Below the pieces are notes generated by a model. It ran no database searches and had not been told where the DNA came from. It was given only the letters and a program-made list of their open reading frames with translations. Positions 13,436-18,614 of a DNA stretch of 18,614 nucleotides are shown one piece after another; positions within the stretch are counted from its first letter, which is position 1; each line of letters starts with the position of its first letter. A program made the translations under genes and the position numbers. The stretch spans positions 1-18,614 of the forward strand of contig CAZBWS010000049.1 in assembly GCA_964495705.1 (NCBI GenBank), written 5' to 3'. The stretch comes from CAZBWS01 sp964495705. Its GTDB lineage: Bacteria; Pseudomonadota; Gammaproteobacteria; HTCC5015.

Positions 13436-14587
13436 ATGAACGTTAAAAATATTGTATGTATCGCAGGTGCCGTCGTATTATCAGCTTGCCAAATAGAAGC
13501 GGACTGGGAGCGTTACCTAGGTGTTAATAATCCTGATGAGTCACGCATTGAATGGATGGATGCAATGGAAGCAGGGCCTAATCAGCAGATCTTAAGCGCG
13601 ACTAAAACGATCATTACGGGTTTTGAGCGCAACGTAGATATCTATTTGGCGGCACTGAACACCAGTGGTACTACTTTATGGGAAAAGGTCGTAGACCTAG
13701 GCCTTGATGAGACGGTAGTCGCAATGCAGGGACTCAGTGATGGCTGGGTATTAGCGGTTAATGACATCGACGATAGCAGCAAGCTAGTACGCATTAACGA
13801 ATCAGGTACGATTCTTTGGTCAGAAGTGATTGCTGACGGACGCTTACGTGATCTGCAGGTTTCTAACGGGTTGATTTATACCACCGGTGTTAACAGCTAT
13901 GTTTACGACTTGTCGGCTAACTTGGTGGCTCAAGTAGACCCTGTGGGTGAGACGAGCTGGCGTATAGAGCCCCTATCAAACGGTGATTTTTTAGTGGCTG
14001 GCCACGCGGCTACTACGCGCTATGATGCATTGGGTAATGCGCTATGGACTGCCTCGCACGTTGATGGGCTAGGTCAGCAGGCTGACATATTGGTACTCAA
14101 TAATACAGTCAATGTGATTCTCGAGTATTACAACGAAGACTATGCCTTAGTGCAGCAGTTTGACCTGGTTAACGGCTCTGCAAAATGGACGCGCACTATC
14201 AATTTACCCGCTAATGGTAGTTTTTCCATTCACGGCCCCGCTAGTTTGATTGAGTTAGGCGGCGATATGATTGTCATGCTATCTAACCCGACCAACCGTA
14301 AATTTGTTCGCTTAAGTACGAATAATAATCAGCGCTGGAGCAAGACCTTCCGCGACGGTATCGCCTGGGATATTGAAGTGTTTTCTTCTACTGCGTTTGT
14401 CGTGAGCGGCGACAGTACCACGCAAAAAATCGATTTGTCGGGTGATTTGATTGCAACGGCGACAATGCCAAGTAATAGCCCAGAGACAACGGGTGAGGTA
14501 GTGGTTATTAATGACTATGTATTTGCCGGCTCTAGTATACAGAGAGATGGAACTTTCGTGCCTTATGTTGCTCGTTATAGCGAGTAA
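13436..14587 (+). CDS. Predicted outer-membrane lipoprotein with Trp-centred beta-propeller-like repeats
   Basis: A 383-residue protein with a short lipoprotein signal ending in the lipobox VLSAC (Cys18). Gln at +2 suggests sorting to the outer membrane. The rest is all-beta, with recurring units ending in a Trp: SGTTLWEK (Trp82), SGTILWSE (Trp128), GETSWRIE (Trp175), LGNALWTA (Trp204), NGSAKWTR (Trp251), NNQRWSKT (Trp301). Several are 46-50 residues apart. This spacing and the G-x-x-LW ending resemble PQQ-like/BamB beta-propeller blades, although no canonical PQQ signature is seen. The start has AAGGA 8-9 bases upstream. It is a single-gene unit between two terminators. Function unknown; a surface or periplasmic scaffold role is a guess. 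Confidence 0.8.
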   Translation: MNVKNIVCIAGAVVLSACQIEADWERYLGVNNPDESRIEWMDAMEAGPNQQILSATKTIITGFERNVDIYLAALNTSGTTLWEKVVDLGLDETVVAMQGLSDGWVLAVNDIDDSSKLVRINESGTILWSEVIADGRLRDLQVSNGLIYTTGVNSYVYDLSANLVAQVDPVGETSWRIEPLSNGDFLVAGHAATTRYDALGNALWTASHVDGLGQQADILVLNNTVNVILEYYNEDYALVQQFDLVNGSAKWTRTINLPANGSFSIHGPASLIELGGDMIVMLSNPTNRKFVRLSTNNNQRWSKTFRDGIAWDIEVFSSTAFVVSGDSTTQKIDLSGDLIATATMPSNSPETTGEVVVINDYVFAGSSIQRDGTFVPYVARYSE

Positions 14588-14600
14588 ACAGATCCGCTAT

Positions 14601-14639
14601 GCATAAAAAAAGCCCTGCAATGCAGGGCTTTTTTTATGC
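14601..14639. terminator. Bidirectional rho-independent terminator
   Basis: A perfect 19-base inverted repeat (14601-14619 with 14621-14639): core AGCCCTGCA/TGCAGGGCT flanked by A7 and T7 tracts. It serves the lipoprotein gene and the convergent selD fusion. Confidence 0.96.
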
Positions 14640-14643
14640 GCAC

Positions 14644-16911
14644 TTAATTTAAATACAAGCACTCACCAAATTCATTTGGTGGCTCTGCTAATACTTCACC
14701 GATAACAACAGCCTCTATATAGCCCGCGGCATGTAATGCGGATAGGCTGCTAGCGGCCTGTTCAGCGGGCACGCTGGCCAGCAAGCCACCGCAGGTTTGA
14801 GGGTCAAATAAGCTGGGGTAGTGCTTGTGCAGCTGTACCGCCCCAGCGCAGTTATCTTCATGGGCATTAAAAATCACTCGCTCAGCCTTGCGATTGCTGG
14901 GGTATAAGCTGCTGCGTATACCGCGCTCTAGACAGTCATTTACACCGTCCATGACAGGCAGTTTATCTAATGCAATTTCTGCGCAGCTATCGCTGGATTT
15001 GAGTATCTCTGCTAAGTGCCCGGCCAAACCAAAGCCCGTGACATCGGTGCAGGCACTAGCACCGTGTTGGGCGAATATTTTTGCAGCTGCTTGATTGCTT
15101 TGTAGCATGGCGGCTATGGCTTGCTCTATCCATTGCCCCTTGGCGAGGTAGCGCATGTTTGCGGCAAATAAAGTGCCCGTGCCCAAGGCTTGGGTGAGTA
15201 TTAATGCATCGCCTGCTTGTGCCCCCGCCTTGTTCAGAATATCACTTGCAGAGCTGAGACCATTCACGGTAAAGCCTAAGCTCAGCTCTGGCCCTTCCGA
15301 GGTGTGGCCGCCAATTAAGGCGCAGCCGTGGCGGTTTAATTCTTCTACCGCACCCGCCATCAACTGCGCCAGCTCGCGCTCAACAATCGTCTCCTTGGCG
15401 TAGGGCATGGTGACCATGGCTTGGGCGCTGTGGGGTGTGGCGCTCATCGCGAATAAGTCGCTTAGTGCATGCAATGCGGATAGCCTGCCGAAGGTGTAGG
15501 GGTCGTCGATAAAGTCGCGCAGCTGGTCAACGCTTTGCACTAGCAATTGTTGCTCGGGGACTTTAAAAACCGCAGCGTCATCTCCCATGGATTGCAGCAC
15601 GCCGTCTTGTTGTACGCTGTGTAAGTCCTTGAGTACTTGGCTTAGCACGCTAGCACCGACTTTAGCGCCACAGCCACCACAGCGCATTTGATAGTGTTGG
15701 GGCGAATCGGCGAAGCCTTCAATCAAAGCATTAGGTATATCGAGATTAGCGGTGTTTTTACTAGCGCTCATGGGGGGCAGCTGATGAAATTTGTCCATGA
15801 ACTCGCGATCAATGCGGTCTTTCCAGCTCCAGGCCCAAGCACCACTAAAGGATAAGGGCTTGCGTGAACCGGCCGCCGTTTTATTGCCTAGGGCGACTAA
15901 GCTTAAAAAATCATCTTGGGGTTTATAGGACTTGAGCGGTTTTTTTAATACTGCATTGCGTAAGTTGTGCAGTAAGATAGGCGCTTGGCGCACCGCATAT
16001 ACACCGGCTTTGGGGCGCGGGGCATGGGGCATATGGGCAATATCTCCTGCAGCAAAGATGTTTTTATTACTCATCGACTGCAGATACGGCGTCACACTGA
16101 TAAAGCCCTGTTCGTCAGTAGTAAATCCACAGGCCTTGGGCCAGGCGGGTGCCACGGCAGAGGTGCACCAAAACACACTGTCTACTGCTAGGCTTATTCC
16201 ATTGTTACTGACGAGTTGCGTTTCTTGCAGCTCGGCTACATCAAAATCGTAGTGCACTTGCACGCCACATTTAGCCAAGCGGTTCTTTACGCTGTTCTTC
16301 ACACTGCGGCTGTAGCCCTTGAGTAGCCCTTGGCCGCGCACCACCAAATGAAAGTGCAGCTCTGCTTTAATGTCCACGTCTTTGCTCAGGGCGTGCTGCA
16401 TGGCCAGCAACACTTCTATGCCCCCAGCACCGCTGCCGACCACGGCAATATGCTTTTTGCCCTTGCTGGCTTTGAACTCGTCTAATAAGACCTGCCAGCG
16501 CTGGGTAAATTGTGCGATAGGCTTAATCGGCGTGGCGAATTCCGCCACGCCAGGCACAGACTGGTCGGGAGCAGCGCCGGTATTGATAGAGGCATAGTCA
16601 AAGCTCAGCGCGGGGCGGCCGCGCAGCTGAATACGCTGCTGTTCCACATCAAAGCCCGTGACTTCCCCATGGATGAAGCGCGCACCGGCAAAGCGGCACA
16701 GCTTAACCAAATCAATGTGATTATCGTCTAAGGTGTAATGTCCCGCAATCACCCCTGGCAACATACCTGAGTAGGGGCTGAGTACGGTGTTGGACACCAG
16801 AGTGACACGCACACCGGGAATTGGGTTCATCGCCCACATGCGCAGCAATAGCGCGTGGCTGTGGCCGCCGCCAACGAGGATGATGTCTTTGTAGATGGGG
16901 GTTGAGTGCAT
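14644..16911 (-). CDS. selD: Bifunctional NADH dehydrogenase-like flavoprotein / selenide, water dikinase SelD
   Basis: A 755-residue fusion. The N-terminal ~400 residues are an FAD/NAD(P) oxidoreductase of the NDH-2 type: FAD motif VGGGHSHALLL (13-23), NAD motif VVGSGAGGIEVLLA (157-170), FAAGDIAHMPHAP (286-298). The C-terminal part, from about 408, is SelD, which makes selenophosphate from selenide and ATP: GGCGAKVGASVL, with Cys414 and Lys417 aligning with E. coli Cys17 and Lys20; MGDDAAVF (442-449); GGHTSEGPE; TDVTGFGLAGHLAEI; DPQTCGGLL. The catalytic position is Cys, not selenocysteine; the second Cys of the E. coli GCGCK motif is Ala here. This fusion is known in other bacteria, and the flavin domain may supply or sense reduced selenium. 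No selA, selB or mnmH is in the window. Two motif copies lie inside and one just upstream. Confidence 0.95.
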   Translation of the reverse strand: MHSTPIYKDIILVGGGHSHALLLRMWAMNPIPGVRVTLVSNTVLSPYSGMLPGVIAGHYTLDDNHIDLVKLCRFAGARFIHGEVTGFDVEQQRIQLRGRPALSFDYASINTGAAPDQSVPGVAEFATPIKPIAQFTQRWQVLLDEFKASKGKKHIAVVGSGAGGIEVLLAMQHALSKDVDIKAELHFHLVVRGQGLLKGYSRSVKNSVKNRLAKCGVQVHYDFDVAELQETQLVSNNGISLAVDSVFWCTSAVAPAWPKACGFTTDEQGFISVTPYLQSMSNKNIFAAGDIAHMPHAPRPKAGVYAVRQAPILLHNLRNAVLKKPLKSYKPQDDFLSLVALGNKTAAGSRKPLSFSGAWAWSWKDRIDREFMDKFHQLPPMSASKNTANLDIPNALIEGFADSPQHYQMRCGGCGAKVGASVLSQVLKDLHSVQQDGVLQSMGDDAAVFKVPEQQLLVQSVDQLRDFIDDPYTFGRLSALHALSDLFAMSATPHSAQAMVTMPYAKETIVERELAQLMAGAVEELNRHGCALIGGHTSEGPELSLGFTVNGLSSASDILNKAGAQAGDALILTQALGTGTLFAANMRYLAKGQWIEQAIAAMLQSNQAAAKIFAQHGASACTDVTGFGLAGHLAEILKSSDSCAEIALDKLPVMDGVNDCLERGIRSSLYPSNRKAERVIFNAHEDNCAGAVQLHKHYPSLFDPQTCGGLLASVPAEQAASSLSALHAAGYIEAVVIGEVLAEPPNEFGECLYLN
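14736..14745 (+). repeat. Interspersed motif ATGCGGATAGGCTG (in selD)
   Basis: Exact, followed by GCTG (unit 14736-14749). Antisense to selD, encoding L-S-A-L. Confidence 0.9.
15474..15483 (+). repeat. Interspersed motif ATGCGGATAGCCTG (in selD)
   Basis: Exact, followed by CCTG (unit 15474-15487). Antisense to selD, encoding L-S-A-L. Confidence 0.9.
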
Positions 16912-16928
16912 GGGGTTAATAATAACTC

Positions 16929-16938
16929 ATGCGGATAG
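16929..16938 (+). repeat. Interspersed motif ATGCGGATAGGCTG (intergenic, upstream of selD)
   Basis: Exact, followed by GCTG (unit 16929-16942). It is the only exact copy outside a gene, 17 bases before the selD start codon and about 25 bases from the gap. Confidence 0.9.
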
Positions 16939-16962
16939 GCTGGGAAGGGTTGATTTTAGGTT

Positions 16963-17062
16963 NNNNNNNNNNNNNNNNNNNNNNNNNNNNNNNNNNNNNN
17001 NNNNNNNNNNNNNNNNNNNNNNNNNNNNNNNNNNNNNNNNNNNNNNNNNNNNNNNNNNNNNN
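16963..17062. other. Assembly gap (100 N)
   Basis: Scaffold gap between the selD fusion start and the hipA stop. It probably hides the selD promoter and the end of the hipBA transcript. True size unknown. Confidence 0.98.
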
Positions 17063-17076
17063 GGCTTCTATCGAAA

Positions 17077-18270
17077 TCACACTAAACCCTTCCAACTCTT
17101 CACCCAAACCCCTTCCATCTTCTCCGCCAACTCCTGAAACTCAGGCCGTGTTTTACACAAGTGATGAAAAGCTGCGCGGCCTTTGTGCATGGCTTTTTCT
17201 ATATGCTCAAAACAAGCCTGAACCTGCTGAGGTTTCAACATGCAATGCTGTACGCCAAAATCCACTAGGGCTTTTTTACTCGGCCATTGTTTAGAGCCGT
17301 TCAAACTCAGGGCCATAAAGTCGTCGGGTAAGTAGACGGTGGTGGTGGTGATATCAAAGAATGGCGCAAGCTTGCGATCCCCTGAGTGTTCGTAGCTAAT
17401 CGCTAAATTCTTCAGGTGCGCATCGCCATTACGCACTATCACATTAACTAAAGTCAGCATAAAAAACTGTCCCAGCGCATCCCCTTGATAGCGCGGTGAG
17501 ACAAACTGACGAATGGTTTTAGCACAGGCTTCTAATGAGCTGTCGTAGCGCTGGGCGGTGCTCTTGGCTTGCAGCACGGCGAAGTCTTCAAAGCCGGTGC
17601 TGAGGCCCTGTTTGTTTTTGTCGATGCGGTGGGAGAGTACTGTTTTGCCCCTGTCACCCAGCTGGGTTTGTGGAATGCTTAAGCCCGCGGCCTTGGCGAA
17701 TTGCATACAGGCGTATTCGTTGCAGGCTAGCTCTGGAAATTCGGCGCCCCAGCTTTTAATAATATAATAGGGCGTGGGCAGGGCGGCCTTGCCTTGCAAG
17801 CTGGTATTGATGCGTGGCTGCACACTGGCCTGTGCCGAGTTCTTGGCGTAGCGGGTCATCATCTGGGTAAACAGTCCCTCCGCATCCGCTGCATTGTGCA
17901 GGTTGTCTTCCTTGCTGGGTTTGGCGGGGGCGTTGGGCTTGGCGCCGGGTAGGGCAAAGCGTAGCCGCCCGTGTTGGTTGTCGCTCAGTGCCAGTAATAG
18001 GGAGAGATCCCCAGAGCCTTCGGCTTTGCTGATGACATGCTCCAGCATTTGGCGCACGGGTCCCTCGGGCAGGTGCATTTGAAACACGGGGTGCAGCTCG
18101 GGGAAGACATAGGGCTGGGCGCGACGCGGCATGGTTAAGGATATGTCGGTCTGGGCGCTGGCGGCGTATTGCAGGCCATAGCTGCGCCCTTGCTTGCTCA
18201 GGCGCGCTACTAAATGCTCGCTGTGAAGGTGGTCGGCGATGTAAACGTCGAGTGCGGTGTTACTCGACAT
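17077..18270 (-). CDS. hipA: HipA-type serine/threonine kinase toxin
   Basis: From the ATG at 18270 the protein has 397 residues. A longer in-frame start at 18327 would overlap the antitoxin and add an Arg-rich, antisense-like N-terminus, so it is not preferred. HipA kinases phosphorylate glutamyl-tRNA synthetase or related targets and slow growth. The N-terminal subdomain (1-100) contains HLPEGPVRQMLEH. The ATP-anchoring lysine is Lys172 in YYIIKSW, the catalytic loop is NGDAHLKNLA (Asp283, Lys287, Asn288), and the metal-binding Asp is 306 in FFDITTTT. All key residues look intact. It overlaps hipB by one base (TAATG), the standard antitoxin-first operon. Family length is about 400-440. Whether it acts on GltX or another target cannot be read from sequence. 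Confidence 0.94.
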   Translation of the reverse strand: MSSNTALDVYIADHLHSEHLVARLSKQGRSYGLQYAASAQTDISLTMPRRAQPYVFPELHPVFQMHLPEGPVRQMLEHVISKAEGSGDLSLLLALSDNQHGRLRFALPGAKPNAPAKPSKEDNLHNAADAEGLFTQMMTRYAKNSAQASVQPRINTSLQGKAALPTPYYIIKSWGAEFPELACNEYACMQFAKAAGLSIPQTQLGDRGKTVLSHRIDKNKQGLSTGFEDFAVLQAKSTAQRYDSSLEACAKTIRQFVSPRYQGDALGQFFMLTLVNVIVRNGDAHLKNLAISYEHSGDRKLAPFFDITTTTVYLPDDFMALSLNGSKQWPSKKALVDFGVQHCMLKPQQVQACFEHIEKAMHKGRAAFHHLCKTRPEFQELAEKMEGVWVKSWKGLV

Positions 18271-18581
18271 TAACCGGCTTCTCCGTCGACGTCTTCGGAG
18301 GCCAGCTGAGGTTCTGGCTCTTGCCAAGGCTGAAAATGGTTGTCTACGGGACTATCCGCATTCAGCTCATCTAGGGTTGGTAAGCTTTCTTCAACCAAGA
18401 TTAATTGCAGGCCAATCAGTTCGGCTACGCGGGCGACCTTGCGAATACCGATGTCGCGATAGCTGCCGCGCTCGATACTACCCATGGTGGTGCGGTCTAT
18501 GCCCGCCATATCTGCCAGCTCGGCTTGAGTCCATTTTTTAGCTTTACGTGCAGCTTTAATTTGTTGGCCTAGGTTGTTCAT
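18270..18581 (-). CDS. hipB: HipB-type XRE antitoxin/repressor
   Basis: A 103-residue protein. Residues 1-65 are a Cro/C1-type helix-turn-helix domain: LGQQIKAARKAKKWTQAELADMAGIDRTTMGSIERG continues into IGIRKVARVAELIGLQLIL. The acidic, proline-containing tail (about 66-103) is the expected flexible, protease-prone antitoxin segment. HipB neutralises HipA and represses the operon. No TATCC-N8-GGATA operator pair of the E. coli type is visible in the 33 bases left upstream, but the promoter may lie past the window edge. No ribosome site is evident before the ATG. One motif copy lies inside the tail (N-A-D-S-P). Confidence 0.93.
   Translation of the reverse strand: MNNLGQQIKAARKAKKWTQAELADMAGIDRTTMGSIERGSYRDIGIRKVARVAELIGLQLILVEESLPTLDELNADSPVDNHFQPWQEPEPQLASEDVDGEAG
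18352..18361 (-). repeat. Interspersed motif ATGCGGATAG (in hipB)
   Basis: Exact 10-mer, sense to hipB, encoding N-A-D-S-P. It lacks the CTG extension. Confidence 0.85.
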
Positions 18582-18614
18582 AATAGGGTAAATATCAGAC
18601 TAAATAATTATTGG

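Noticed and set aside
18271..18327. Longer HipA start
   Set aside because: The Arg-rich extension overlaps hipB out of frame and lacks family similarity; the TAATG overlap start is standard.
2616..18361. The interspersed motif as HipB half-operators (it contains TATCC/GGATA)
   Set aside because: Copies are not paired as TATCC-N8-GGATA, and nearly all lie inside unrelated genes.
2616..18361. The interspersed motif as a Chi or KOPS polarity signal
   Set aside because: Exact copies are split 6 to 5 between strands in this window; polarity signals are strand-skewed.

Overview
The window looks like a piece of a marine-type gammaproteobacterial chromosome. DeaD, TruC, RsuA, TcdA, SufS/CsdE and YigZ all resemble their Escherichia coli counterparts. 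A single-subunit PhaC-like hydrolase and an NADH dehydrogenase/SelD fusion point towards environmental gammaproteobacteria such as the Cellvibrionales; that placement is a weak inference. Two 100-base N runs (10603-10702 and 16963-17062) are scaffold gaps of unknown true length, and no reading frame should be carried across them.

Left end (1-1730, minus strand): the start of an integron gene-cassette array. Two attC sites (1-72 and 411-484) and a cassette boundary at 1723-1730 delimit one two-gene cassette of unknown function and one single-gene cassette (DUF6968-like). The proof of structure is that the R'' box of the first cassette's attC is the exact complement of the box at its far end, as expected when a circular cassette is opened at its recombination point. 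No integrase gene lies in the window. A 335-base non-coding stretch (1730-2064) rich in CGACAG hexamers separates the array from the chromosome.

Middle (2065-9769): a PhnA-type zinc-ribbon protein, yigZ followed 1 base later by a DUF6498 membrane protein, a convergent PACE-type transporter, then deaD with a structured leader of about 320 bases and a strong bidirectional terminator. On the minus strand follow a PhaC-like hydrolase, rsuA and truC, with a small GIY-YIG nuclease gene between the last two. The nuclease gene is framed by an inverted pair of 31-base palindrome-containing repeats and looks like a compact insertion unit.

Right part (9798-18614): tcdA (csdL) faces a cysteine desulfurase fused to its CsdE-type sulfur acceptor, their 3' ends meeting in the first gap. 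Then come an RluA-like protein with an altered catalytic motif, a predicted lipoprotein with Trp-centred repeats, the NADH dehydrogenase/SelD fusion, and a hipBA toxin-antitoxin pair.

Several genes serve RNA modification: truC, rsuA, the RluA-like gene, tcdA, the desulfurase and selD. The most unexpected feature is the 10-mer ATGCGGATAG. It occurs 11 times exactly (9 copies extend to ATGCGGATAGNCTG) on both strands and in several reading frames from 2616 rightwards, and never in the integron part. This is the behaviour of an interspersed DNA-level signal such as an uptake sequence.
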